Below, one piece after another: positions 34,024-45,025 of a DNA stretch of 64,000 nt. The position numbers were made by a program, and so were the translations under genes. The DNA lies in the NCBI GenBank assembly GCA_034440575.1, contig JAOTOL010001304.1:399501-463500 (forward strand). The letters run 5' to 3'. The stretch comes from Imbricaverruca yamaguchii (Eukaryota > Arthropoda > Thecostraca > Neoverrucidae). The notes under the pieces were generated by a model, which had not been told where the DNA came from, ran no database searches, and saw only the letters and a program-made list of their open reading frames with translations. Each line of letters opens with the position of its first letter. The stretch's first letter is position 1.

Positions 34024-34128
34024 TTGACAGTTTTGGTGGGCAACTGGTTCAGTGTACAGAGTGCAACCAAGAAGGGCCCTTGTGGCTCATAGTTGCACTA
34101 ATCTTTTATGTCTTTATGTCTTTATGTA

Positions 34129-36185
34129 CATACACAGTGGTGTGGGCTTTGTGTCGATCAGTTGACTGGCTCGCGACTTATGCGGGTCTCAATGTAGCCG
34201 GTGATATTCATTGATTTTCGAAGCGGAAATAGCTTCAGCTAAATGGAATGACTCCTTTCCGCGGAAGTTATCCTGCCATTTCAACTCGAGCACGCCGAAC
34301 TACTTTCCAACTCTAGAAGCTGAACAATGTTGCTGACGCGCGCTATCGCTCGACTCTTGCTTACCCGCAAACAGCGGTTTCTAAGTATTCTGGGCATTGC
34401 TGTTTGTAGTAAATTATTTGGCATGACGCAAATAACAAGATACTGTGGATATGAGAAAGGATTGAGGTAGGTGTGAATTATTTTTGGCCTAGAGACGATG
34501 TCTTACAACGCGTGTAAAGAGAGCCAGTTTTAAGATTTGCGACATGCATCATTGAGTCTGCAACTGACATAGCACGTGCTCACGGCACGTGGCCATAACG
34601 AATTTGAAAAGCATAGCGGGTACATGGAGCCGGGAAGTGAAGGTGATCCCGTTCCCATACTTTGTGCCGTTTTTCAGCAGCAGACCGAATCGTGAAATAG
34701 GTTGCAAAAAGTCCACTTTCGTTTTCACGATTCCCACCTGCGCACATGCTACGCGAACCGGCAACAAGTGTCCTGTCGAACTTGACGATTATTGTGTATA
34801 CACTGTGGTGCTCGTTTCATGTCGAGCCAACCATTGCATTCGTTCGATGGCTGAAAGCGAGACGGCTTGTTACACTACAATAAGATGGCAGACAACCCGT
34901 TTACGAGCAAGCTGAACGGATATCGCTAATTTCACCTCGCACCACGTTCGTACATGTCACGGGCAACAAGCTGACCAGATTGCATGGACACTGTGCCACA
35001 TAGATAGCCAATACTTTTGGCTTTCGAATGGTGCCACGTACATTTGGTTGGTTGCGACGTGAGCCGAGCCAAACTTCGATATGTACAGTGGATTTGTTTT
35101 CGTCTCCGACTTGAAAATATGTTAACCTATCATTGATATTGAGCAAATTTAAGCACATGTGGCGTGCTTAAGGTACACTCCACTACAATGAAATCGAAAG
35201 TGCACACGGACCATTCGCCGGGTGTGCATTACAAAATCTCCACGCATACATATTCGCTCCGAGTGGTGATTGGCTCGAGAACTAAAAAGCAACAGACGGC
35301 ATACTTTACAGGCATACTTTTTTTTTACACAAATAGCATAGCAGACTGATTGGTCATACTTGCGTAATTTTACAGTACGTTTTGAAGGCACCAATAATTG
35401 ACCCAAAAAATCGTTTTCTCCCATCTAGCACACCTGGAAAATAGAGATGTACAACTGTCACTGGTAGCGGAGGTAAACGCAGTTGATGACGAGTTTGGCC
35501 TCCTGGTTCTGTCGAAACATACTTATTGTCAGAACGTCCATGATAGTGCTGCAAGAATTGACCTTGTGGTCCCTGCAATGTAAATGACCGAGATTGGTTG
35601 CATGTTTCCTTCGGTTAAGGTATGCACAGGTTGGGACCTTGTGATGTTTTCACTCTATGCCTGGGATGGACTGGAACCGAACTGGGATATTTCTGGATTT
35701 CTTCCATCTTATTTTGGTAGAGCTGGAAAAAATAACCGTCAACAAGAAGCATAGCCATGCCTAGAAATAAGCAGACACCTAAGAGCAGACACCACATGAC
35801 ATGCGTTTTTTCTGGTATCGGAAAACTGGTAAAAAAATCGATCGCAATCGGTTATGAAGAAAAACATATCTTGTAAAAACATGGTTCAATGTAAAATTAT
35901 CTGCTGGTGGGAAAACTTTCTCGAAATCAATTAAAACCGATTAGAACGAAAGCTGAAGCAATAGTGAGAAAGATATTCCAATGAAGGTCAAAAGCATGTC
36001 ACAAATCGATGTGGCTTTCTTCCTGCCGATGGATGAAATGTGAAGACAAAACGATATGACTTCGACTAGTCAGTACAGCGATGATTTTACCAAGACACTT
36101 CAATATCAGCAATACCAACACACCGATCACATGGTAAGTGTGACAGTTTGCTGCATAGTGTCCACCGTACGGCGCTTCCACAGGC
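34129..36185. other. Intron 4, nothing recognised
   Basis: Unique-looking, slightly AT-rich sequence. Short open frames (up to 108 codons) lack motifs. No array or mobile element that I can support. Confidence 0.4.
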
Positions 36186-36500
36186 GTGAAGACCACTACA
36201 GACCACTACAGACCGCTACAGACCGCTACAGACCGCTACAGACATCTACAGACCGTTACAGACCGCTACAGACCTCTACAGACCGTTACAGACCGCTACA
36301 GACCGCTACAGACCGCTACAGACATCTACAGACCGTTACAGACCGTTACAGACCGCTACAGACCGCTACAGACATCTACAGACCGTGCAGACCGCTACAG
36401 ACCGCTACAGACCGCTATAGACAGCTACAGACCGCTTCAGGGCGATACAGACCGCTACATACCGCCACAGATCGCTACAGACCGCTACAGACCGCAACCA
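36186..36500. repeat. 10-bp CTACAGACCG array, about 31 copies
   Basis: Tandem CTACAGACCG with CTACAGACAT and TTACAGACCG variants. The order of variant units repeats, so higher-order blocks were duplicated. Thr/Asp/Arg/Tyr-rich open frames are artefacts. Confidence 0.96.
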
Positions 36501-36612
36501 TAACTCGGGTGCCACGGTTGGGGATGGAGTCGGCGCTTGATTCCGGCGGGGCCATGTGCCGACCGAGAGGACGAACCATGTCATACGTATATCCGATGTG
36601 AAGATATCACGG

Positions 36613-36644
36613 CAACAGCACGAAGGGAGACCTTCGTGCTGTTG
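36613..36644. repeat. Perfect 14-bp hairpin
   Basis: CAACAGCACGAAGG, loop GAGA, then the exact reverse complement CCTTCGTGCTGTTG. The flanks are unique. Confidence 0.9.
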
Positions 36645-37029
36645 TCGATCTACCTTGGAGACCTACCTTGGACCCAGCAATGCAGGGCACAATGTACCAT
36701 TAAAATGAAGCCGCAATCAGCACGCGACAATGCGAGGAAAGTCATTTCTAAATAAGTGCTTAGTAAAAAAACCTTCGCGTTTCAGGCGGCATCAAGCTGG
36801 CATTTTCACGACACTAGACACGGCTGGTTTTTCGGTTAGTGACGAGTTACATCAATGCAAAATGACACGATGAACTTGACACAAGACGTCCTAAACGGAG
36901 CTGTATGCCTGGAGGGTTCGCGTCTGTGCTAGGCTCGGCTCACCCTGCTTCTGTCCTTGCAGTGTGGCGATTGGCCTGTGGCGACCATTGCTCAGCGATA
37001 CAGAATTCACCGCCACATACACGGGGCCC

Positions 37030-37260
37030 ACCCGTCCCGTGGGGCAGATCTGGGGTCCATCCATTTACGACGCCAGTGGAGCACTGCCACGTGTTCAGAC
37101 GCTTCTGCCCCATGGTGTTCCTCAGCCGCGCTTTGAGGCGGCCAAGTGGGCTGAAACACGTTTTGCTTACTCTATTATCCAAGAGCTTCTTGAAGGTACC
37201 CAATGGGCGAAACCTCGAACGTGCGCACCTAAGTGCACGATTGGAAGTGTCCCGACATAC
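37030..37260 (-). pseudogene. hAT-like transposase C-terminal relic
   Basis: The minus-strand peptide LGTFKKLLDNRVSKTCFSP, LGRLKARLRNTMGQKRLN resembles the C-terminal dimerisation block of hAT transposases (RLKTYLRSTMSQERLN-type, followed by LALL). Immediately after RLN a frame change is needed to read VAVLH, so it is broken. No terminal repeats were found. The call rests on one short block and could be wrong. Confidence 0.35.
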
Positions 37261-37854
37261 ACTGCCCGTCACTAAAAAACACCCCTGGCAGTAAAATTTC
37301 GTCGGGTTTGTTGCTATGCTATGAGCTGGCTGTCTAATCCATGGCCAGGGCCATGTTGACTGAACCTGCAGTCGCTGTGGCTCTGCGGTCAAAATAGGCT
37401 CAGCCTTCCACTGAAACGTGAACACGGCATCTGTACTGATGAAATGTCGTCAGCGGCGGGACGCCCTTGAACGACGTCGCGGCTCGCCGCAGTGAAAGTG
37501 TGCATCAAATCTTGCGAATGATTAATGCATGTAAGTTATGTAAGTAACACCGATGAATTGCCAAAAGACCTACATTGAGGGGGTGTTGTTTTATTATTTT
37601 TTTAGGTGAAAATGCCCACTCAGTGTCGGCTATGCTATTCCCCATTACCTGGAAGCACTCCTTAGTTTATCCCACCTTTAAATCCGTTCATTATCTCGGT
37701 CATCGCCAATATTATGTAGCGTACAGTCCCACCAGCAGTTCTACACATACCTATCCAACAACCACCTCATCTCTCCTACCCAGTATTGTTTCCGCCCCCG
37801 TCACTCAACGGACATCACGCTGACATCCATATACGACCAGATCCTATCAGCTAC

Positions 37855-37882
37855 CTCATCACGACCTCATGGTCGTGATGAG
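37855..37882. repeat. Perfect 12-bp hairpin
   Basis: CTCATCACGACC, loop TCAT, GGTCGTGATGAG. It sits inside the LINE relic and is not explained by the RT reading frame. Confidence 0.9.
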
Positions 37883-37944
37883 ATGTCTCTCCTTTGCCTC
37901 CTGAAATTGACCAAATGCTTGGATGTGATCGACCATTCAAAATT

Positions 37945-38150
37945 CTAACTTAAATCTGACCGTCTCCTTGAAGTTGTGAAGATGTTTCCAAAGCAATACT
38001 GTATTTTGTAGATAGTGAGGTGTTGTGTACGGCACTCCAGCAGGATTTCTTATACTGATGAAGTGTGGTGCACGACAGCTCAATCTCTATAAAATATTGC
38101 TTCTTTTTTTAAATGTCTTCACAACTTCAAGGAGACGGTCAAACTTAATT
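37945..38150. mobile_element. Small foldback insertion within the LINE relic
   Basis: Arms at 37958-37982 (GACCGTCTCCTTGAAGTTGT..) and 38115-38140 are 25-bp reverse complements with near-identity, with weaker pairing extending outwards. They enclose about 130 bp of AT-rich unique DNA. The RT homology stops at about 37945 and resumes at about 38213, so this segment interrupts it. Structure is that of a MITE or foldback element; no target duplication was identified. Confidence 0.5.
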
Positions 38151-38161
38151 TAGCAGTGATA

Positions 38162-38191
38162 CATCATCATGCTCCTTGCAGCATGATGATG
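38162..38191. repeat. 12-bp perfect hairpin
   Basis: CATCATCATGCT, loop CCTTGC, AGCATGATGATG. It lies just outside the foldback insertion and before the RT homology resumes. Confidence 0.85.
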
Positions 38192-38990
38192 ACCGCACTG
38201 AAACACATACAATGAAGAACTCTTGACCAAATTAAGCCAGCACGGTTTCGACACTGCATGGTTATCAGCCTAGCTAAAAAGCACACCCAGAGTGTCAGTC
38301 GCTCTGGCAATCTGGGTCGCAGCATAAAGTATGTGCCACTTCCTAGCAACATCGGAGTTTTTCAAGGCTCATCTCTCGGTTATTGCTCTTCTGCCAATGA
38401 CATCAGTCTGTTCGCTGAGGGCGCAGCAGTCGTTCAGTATGCAGGTGAGAAGCAAATTTGTGTTACCGGAAACAAAACTCGCATCCATAGTGTCGTTGCC
38501 GTGTTTGAACACGTCCTGGCATCCTTTGACATTTGGTTACGCGGAAATGGTCTGAAAGTAAATGGACAGAAAACCCAGGTTATGGTCTTTGGCAGCCAAC
38601 AAAATTCACGCAACCTTCCCAACTTCACGGTAGCGTTTCGCGACCAGCATTTACTCCCCTGTTCGGAAGTCAAAACCTATGATTCACTTTTGATCGCATC
38701 CTCAGCTGGGACTCGCATGTTTCTAACATTACCAGACGATGTTTCGAAACTTTCGCCGATCTGTCGAACCTCAGAGGATATCTGACACTACCGGTCATCT
38801 CGGTGTTCGTCAATGCCTTGGTCCTCTTTCCGATCCAGTACCGCATTTCGGTGTACGATAATAGTACCCAAAAGAAGTCTCGGACTTAAAAAACTATGGA
38901 GCAAAAGCTATTTTCGGACGAAATAAATTTGATCGTGTCACGGATCTGTTACAGCGCCTTGGCTGGATCAACGCGGAGAACTTGACCTCA

Positions 38991-39015
38991 CACCTCACAA
39001 GGTGCTTGTGAGGTG
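38991..39015. repeat. 11-bp perfect hairpin
   Basis: CACCTCACAAG, loop GTG, CTTGTGAGGTG, close to the end of the LINE relic. Confidence 0.85.
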
Positions 39016-39690
39016 CACAACGTGCTTTGACAAGGTGCGCCGTCTACAGGAGCCGGCTTCATGAGCCGGTGTTATTGCCACAGTAGCCGAGCACCGTGAC
39101 CGCGACACCCATCAGGACCTGAACCTATACGTCCCCAGATAGCGGACAGAGATGGACAGGCGCCGTGTTTGCTCTCGAGGCCCTGGAAAATTCCACCGCC
39201 TAGTCCCTTGCACATAGTCATAACTATCACAGTAAGCTGCCCAACTGAACTTTACACAGCGCCTAATCCCGCATCATTGCACCAAGATTAGCTTTCTCGG
39301 CTGTTCGGCCGCGGCAGTACAGAGCAACCGCAGGAGCCTCAGAGGCTACAGATAGTGTGACGTCATCTTGATCACCGCTAAGCTCCGCCCCCTTGACTGC
39401 GAGAGCCGCAGCGACCGCAGACTAACCTTGCCGCAGACAACACAATCCCCGTGAACAGAGCACAGGTGTGGTCACGACATGGCGCTGTGGCTCAAAAGCA
39501 AAAATACAAAAATGCCGCTCACGTGAGCACGTATCCTCCTGGAGCAAACATTAGGCGGGTGCCGCGCTTGTGCAGCAACCGCATTCGTCAGGGCAGCTCT
39601 GGGCTGGCGCGGAGGAACAGTCGGGGACATGCAGTGGCATACCGAAAGTGGGGGGGGGGGATTGGGGGAAGTTGGCTCACTGAGAGGTTG
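39016..39690. other. Intron 4, nothing recognised
   Basis: GC-balanced unique sequence with a G10 run at 39651-39660. No gene or mobile element supported. Confidence 0.4.
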
Positions 39691-39699
39691 GTTCCCCCA

Positions 39700-40480
39700 A
39701 TAATCGCTCCGGGTTTGGAAAAATGGTTCAAGACTTCCTAAGAATCCCGCTTGGGCCCCCCAAGATCGCACCGGGACCATAAAAATCGCTTGAGAGTCCA
39801 AAAAAGTTGTGCAGTGACCCCTGAAAATGGTGATTCGGACCGCCAAAAATCGCATGGAGCCCCTTAAAATCAAATTAGGGGCCCTTAAAAGTCACACAAG
39901 GCACCCTGATAATGACGCTAGAATCCTCAAAAATCGCACTTGGGCCCCGACAAATCATACTTTGGCCCCAAAAAGTCGTTCATGGGCGTCTGAAAATGAC
40001 ACTAGGGTCCCACAAATGTGTGTCAGGAGCCCGAAACAAACACAGCAGGACCCTAAGAGCACAACGGGGGACGAACATGTGCCGGGCCCTCTAAAGTGTA
40101 CCCACCTTCACAAAAAGTGGCAGGGCCTTAAAACATGTGTTGCAGCTGTAAGTAAGTACACAGGGAGCTCCAAACCTGCACAAGGGAGGCCCACAAAGCA
40201 CACCCAGGCCATAAAACGGCATGGGGCCTGAAACGCGGCTGGGTCGTTCAAAAAACGACATGGTTCTAAAGTAAACAAAAAGACCGGGCACTAAGTAACC
40301 ACATCAGGGTCTTCGAAAACGCATCAGTACCTCAAAGAAAAATTCGGTGTTCAAAAAGCAACAACACCAAGTAGGGTCCTGTTTTCAAAAATGTATCTGG
40401 TTCCGGAAAAAAATTGCTGGAGCCTTAAAATTTATCGGTAAATGAAAAAAAAAAATCGCGACGGGCCAAAAAAATAACAC
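39700..40480. repeat. Ancient, highly degenerate minisatellite (unit about 25-28 bp)
   Basis: Successive lines repeat a loose pattern: a purine/A-rich block (AAAAATCGC or AAAATCAC-like), a short variable part, then a GGGCCC(C)-like block. Examples occur at 39751, 39779, 39842, 39866, 39928, 39955 and 40012. No two units are identical, so exact repeat finders may miss it. It is probably an old array that lost homogenisation. Confidence 0.6.
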
Positions 40481-40979
40481 CTAGAAGATCATCGGTTTGG
40501 TAGCCAATCCGGGAGCGTATTTAACCAAAGAGATGAGGTGCATCAAAGCTCACCGGCTGGCAGAATTTCTTAACCACTAGAAAATGTGGGGAGAAGAGAA
40601 GTTGGACGCTAGTTTTTAAAATAAATAAATGAACTAAATAGGCATCTTTCAAAAACAAATAGTGGTCGAAATCCAGGGACTTTGCCAAAATACGGGGTAG
40701 GTGGCCCCCTTCAAATCAGGTTGCCCCTCCCCCTGGCGCCAATCCCAGGTACGCCACTGTAGACTGGTGGTCTCCTGCGGCAATCTCATGTGGCAGATCA
40801 ACACGGCTCTCCTGGCGTAAGCCCCCGCAGGCATTACGGGAAGGTCGGGAGCAACAACCGCAGCTGGGGACCTGTGTCTGGCTTGACATCAACTCAAATC
40901 GCTCTCGCATGCTCTCACATGTATCAACTAACATGCTGGCGACGATAAGCTTCAGCAGGTACCCGGAGCTATAAATTAC

Positions 40980-41258
40980 CGGAGAGCGAGAAGGAGAGAG
41001 AGAGGGCGAGGGAGAGGGAGAGGGCGAGGGCGAGGGAGAGGGAGAGGGAGAGCGAGAGCGAGAGGGAGAGGAGAGCGAGAGGGCGAGGGGGAGGGAGATG
41101 GAAAGGGAGAGCGAGAGGGAGAGGGAGAGCGAGAGGGCGAGGGCGAGGGAGATGGAAAGGGAGAGGGAGAGCGAAAGCGAGAGGGAGAGCGAGAGTGAGA
41201 GCGAGTTAGTTATTAGGTCTTTAGGGCGCATCGACTACATTGGTCATGGAGCGCCCAA

Positions 41259-41326
<68 letters not shown>

Positions 41327-41635
41327 CGAGAGCGAGAGCGAGAGCGAGAGCGAGAGCGAGAGCGAGAGCGAGAGCGAGGCGAGGCGAGGCGAGGAGGCGA
41401 GCGAGGCGAGGAGGCGAGCGAGAGCGAGGCGAGCGAGAGCGAGGCGGGAGAGCGAGAGGAGAGCGAGAGCGAGGCGAGAGCGAGAGCGAGGAGGGAGAGG
41501 GAGAGCGAGAGGAGAGCGAGAGGGAGAGGGAGAGCGAGAGAGACAGGGAGCGGGAGAGGGATTTGGAGAGGAATAGAGAGAGGGAGGGAGAGAAAGAAAA
41601 ATAGAGAGAGAGAGAGAGAGGAAGGGAGAGAGTGG
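40980..41635. repeat. GA-rich microsatellite, two blocks
   Basis: Block 1 (40980-41213) mixes GAGAGG, GAGCGA and GAGGGC. Block 2 (41262-41635) has pure (GA)n at 41265-41320, then (GAGAGC)n, GAGGC and GAGGGA variants. Almost all purines lie on the + strand. A short stem-loop motif (41221-41260) separates the blocks. Arg/Glu- and Ser/Leu-rich open frames of up to 230 codons are artefacts. Confidence 0.95.
41218..41262 (-). other. Dispersed stem-loop motif, copy B
   Basis: The minus strand reads TTGGGCGCTCCATGACC, then AATGTAGTCGATGCGCCC and TAAAG. GGGCGC and GCGCCC pair as a stem. It matches the motifs in the SINE at 27691, at 43799 and at 57938. It interrupts two purine-rich blocks, so the blocks may be the tail of, or an expansion next to, an inserted element. 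Confidence 0.55.
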
Positions 41636-41639
41636 GCGA

Positions 41640-44300
41640 CATCAGGTATGTGAAGCCGAATGGAAGGATGACTGAAAATTGCACTTAGCTTATACACGTA
41701 GGACACATAATTAGCCAAAAATAGTCTACACTTAGCTACGCGAAACACTTCTTGCTTGTCGTGTAAAATCGAACTTATAATGCGCGGCGTGCTTTCACCT
41801 TGCCAGTCTTGGCCACCGACCCAATCACCTCGTGTGGAAACATCCCACAATGCGTCTCTTTTGCAACGATACCGAGCGCGAAATATCTCCGCCAGAACTA
41901 AAAGCGCACGCACGTGACCTGGGCTCGCCGGACTCGAGAACTCGGGCGGCCGCGGCCGCCGGTCGCGTCGTCGTCTTTGTTGGCGCTTGGTCAGCTGATC
42001 AGCTGATCAGGTGATCTGCCGCGGCCGAGATCGTGCGACCTGGCGCCGATAGCACGGACAAGGTTCGCTCTGATACGGCCGATGGATGGCGCGGCGGCCT
42101 CCGATAAGGCCGGGCCGTCTCGGCGCGGTGTGGGCATTAACACACCGGCCGGCGGGGGGAGTGTCGGTGGGTTTTTGTGTGACGTCTGTCGCCCCTAATG
42201 CCGTGACCTTTGGCAGATACGCCTGTGGGGTAGTTGCTCCTGATTGGATTGAATTGGTGAAAGTGTGTGATGTCTGGCGGCACGAGTTGTCTCCGTTAGT
42301 GGTAACGCTCGATGCTGAAGAGTGTGAGGGTCGATGACCAGAAGCAAGGGTGTTGACTTCTGAAAATTATGGGGGGGGGACAAAGTGCGTGAAGGCAGGG
42401 CCGAAATGGATTGGGGGCACTCTCCATATGGCCCCATATCAAAGGTTAAAATTATTGGAGGGTCAAAGCGAACATTGGGGTATAAAATTGGTATTAAACA
42501 GCTCCCTTCACCAGAGGCAGGGATAACGTTTCGGCCCATGGCTGCGCACGTCGCTTGGTCTCGGGTGTATTTTTGTATATTCGCAGGTGTAGTGATACAC
42601 AGTTTTGTCGAGCAATGTTTGTTGTTGGACGAACATCGATGAACTCGAGTGACCTTCGTCTTGACTGTGTATGATTCATAGTTTTGGTTTCATTTGGTAA
42701 CTTAGGTCATGTAATGCAACTTTGATGCAATTCAAGACATGCAGATTCGAAAATGTACCATACAAGCACGTGTTTATGTATGTTCCTTTGCATCCTTCAT
42801 CTTGTCCTGGCCTGAGGTCACTTGAGGGAAGTCAAACAGGTCGCATAGGGAACTTGTGAATCTTCAGCATGCAAATATAAAATAAAAATAAAAATATAAA
42901 AACACATGGAAATAATTTAAAAAAGTCACATTAGCCCAAAATTGGCAAAACTACTAGTGAAAGGTTCACAGTGAACAGTGGGCACTAAACTGGCCTCAAA
43001 CGAAAATTTGACATGAACGTGTTGTTGGCGAGGATCGCCCTATTTTCGTCATGCAGTAAGTTCATCCTAAATGTTCACGCTTGTGAGCTATCGATGCTAA
43101 AGAAAACAAATAAAGCTTCCTATAGCTCAACGATATGGGATGCAACTGACCTTGACAATCGTTCAAAATGTTCGTTCCATGGGTTGATTTAGGTCGTGCA
43201 ATGCAAATTAGATACTATGAGTCCATGCAAACACGAAATAAACCATTACAAACAGGAGGGTCTAAATAGGTTTAGCCTAATTTGCGCACTTCATCACGTC
43301 CTAACCTTGGTTCACATGACGAAACCAAGCAGATCGTATGAGAAGCTTGTCCTGGTGCCTTTACACGCATACCGGCGCAAGACATGCAGTTATAATAATA
43401 TTCGTGTTTGTAAGAATGCGTAACCAACGTTCAATACCGGCGCAACGCCTAACCACCTGATTCATATTACTTCATCAGGTGGTTTCTCAGGGGGCAACAG
43501 CTTGAGGTAGCAACAAATAGCACATGATGAGGTGACGAACGTCGGAGATTGTCTGAGGTCATCCAGCTTCATGTGGTAAGGCCACTGAGCTGTCTCACTA
43601 CTTGGTTATTATTGTTGATCTCAGATAAAGTCATCGCGGGAACTTGAAAAGATAAACGTCGCTACATGTGGCCTGCATTGCTGGATCCGCTACCGATTCC
43701 TCGCAAAGTGAAATGGTTTCCTCTTCGGTACCGGTTGATCTGTCCACGTTAACCCGCCCAGCCCCGCGCGCCCTGGTTCTGTGAGAGTCGTTGGGGTTTC
43801 GGGGCGCATCGACTGCGTCGGTCGTGTAGCTCCGTGAGGGTCGTGCTGATAACACCAGAGCCAGTTTGCTAGCGCACCACCAGTGTCGTCCAGCACGCCA
43901 TGGCGAAGAGTCGCCAGCGCACAGGATGCGGCTCGATAGATCACTTCCGTCGGCGACAGCGCGACCAAAGTGATGCCACTTTTTCCCGGTCGTGTCGACG
44001 GCACGCGCGTAAACATTTGCACACCGCAGTGATCGGAGTGACGCTCGCGCCGCGGACTGTGAGTCACACCTACCCGTGGTCAGTGTGAATGTCGAGAAAT
44101 CCCACAGGATAGGAGGTTATCTTAACCATGAAGAAAAAACATCAGCGGGGTAGGTTTCAGGTAGGGAATCCAGTGGAAGACCCCTGCGGTGTGTGGCGGC
44201 TGGAAAACATGACAACTGTAACAACTGGAAAACAAATCTTCGAAGTAAATTGTTTGTTCACACGCTGCCCCGCCAATGGGATTACCAAACGTTCACACAT
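41640..44300. other. Intron 4; CpG-rich patch, hairpin, no supported gene
   Basis: 41880-42130 is CpG-rich and contains TCAGCTGATCAGCTGA (palindromic) near 41992. A perfect 11-bp hairpin (AACCACCTGAT / ATCAGGTGGTT) lies at 43451-43484. A minus-strand open frame at 43690-44067 (125 codons) has no recognised motif. The rest is AT-rich and unremarkable. Confidence 0.4.
43797..43842 (-). other. Dispersed stem-loop motif, copy C (diverged)
   Basis: The minus strand reads GGAGCTACACGACCGACGC followed by AGTCGATGCGCCCC and GAAACCCC. It shares AGTCGATGCGCCC with copies A and B and has the partner arm partly lost. Confidence 0.5.
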
Positions 44301-44304
44301 ACAG

Positions 44305-44333
44305 CTATCTATCTATCGATTTATCTATCTATC

Positions 44334-44366
<33 letters not shown>
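44305..44366. repeat. ATCT / AT compound microsatellite
   Basis: Imperfect (ATCT)n at 44308-44335 followed by (AT)n to about 44366. Confidence 0.95.
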
Positions 44367-44371
<5 letters not shown>

Positions 44372-44949
44372 CCTCAAAATACATTTCTAAATCTTAATTT
44401 CAAAACAGTAGCGAGACAATTGCATTTTCCTTGCAAAGGAACTGCTTGCACTTCAGAAAACGCAGTCCTTCAACATCAGCAAGTTAAATATCTTGTAAAT
44501 ACCACAAGGCATGGGCGTCAATACCGCTGTGGTTTTTAGAGTCCCGATCTCACACGATAACTTTTCGGTGGTTTCCGACCCGACCTCACAAAGTGGTAGG
44601 CTTCGGGAGAATACGACTCATCTTCCCGAAGTTTTCTAGTTTCTGCTCGGGTGACATCCGAATCGGATGGATTGGCCCTGCCGACGGTCCCGCCTCGGGT
44701 CGACCGCGCAGTTCTCGCCGAGGTCAATACTGCCATGACCCACGGCGTGATCGACGAGTAGGGGCCCGCCGGCCTGCCCGCTTGACTTTCCCTTCATGAT
44801 GTGTTACCTTCGAAAGGGTTGTGCAGCTATTGCATAGCATCGTGTATTACAACAGTAAACATTATTTTTATATTTTCCATACTGGTGCTAAAACGACCAT
44901 TTCGTTGCGACTTTGGTTACTAGCTACTGAATAGAATGCTTTCATTAGT

Positions 44950-45025
44950 ATTGCAATATATTGCGATATATAGCAATATGTTGCGATATATAACAGTGTG
45001 TTGCGATATATGACAAGATATATCA
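44950..45025. repeat. Short tandem repeat TTGCGATATATAGCAATA
   Basis: Four degenerate copies of a unit of about 18-24 bp containing TTGCGATATAT. AT-rich, no coding potential. Confidence 0.8.

Larger units (their letters stand above)
30880..34128 (+). mobile_element. CR1-like LINE, 5'-truncated, intact ORF2
   Basis: The element starts inside the end of ORF1 (about 30880), includes a complete ORF2 (31021-34023) and ends with a short 3' UTR and a tandem TTTATGTC tail at about 34107-34128. Such 8-bp terminal repeats instead of poly(A) are characteristic of the CR1 group. The tail and 3' UTR match the second copy at 13313-13410. No obvious target-site duplication is seen. The intact frame and pure tail suggest a recent insertion into carbonic anhydrase intron 4, in sense orientation. 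Confidence 0.9.
37600..38900 (+). mobile_element. Jockey-superfamily LINE relic (reverse transcriptase portion)
   Basis: Frame-broken RT remnants run along the + strand: FYTYLSNNHLISPTQYCFRP, RHSTDITLTSIYDQIL, LKLTKCLDVIDHSK (to about 37945), then after an insertion TKLSQHGFDTAW (38222-), NIGVFQGSSLG (38350-), a degraded VQYAGEKQICVTGNK at the FADDTQ position, and GLKVNGQKTQVMVFGS (38552-). It is the same group as the element at 23670-26960. In place of catalytic Asp-Asp the sequence reads AGE, so it is dead. Confidence 0.75.

Noticed and set aside
36940..37425. A complete 161-residue minus-strand gene
   Set aside because: Only a short block resembles hAT transposases and the reading frame breaks directly after it, so I list a relic instead.
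41098..41913. Ser/Leu- and Arg/Glu-rich open frames up to 230 codons
   Set aside because: Low-complexity GA repeat; resembles SR proteins only by composition.
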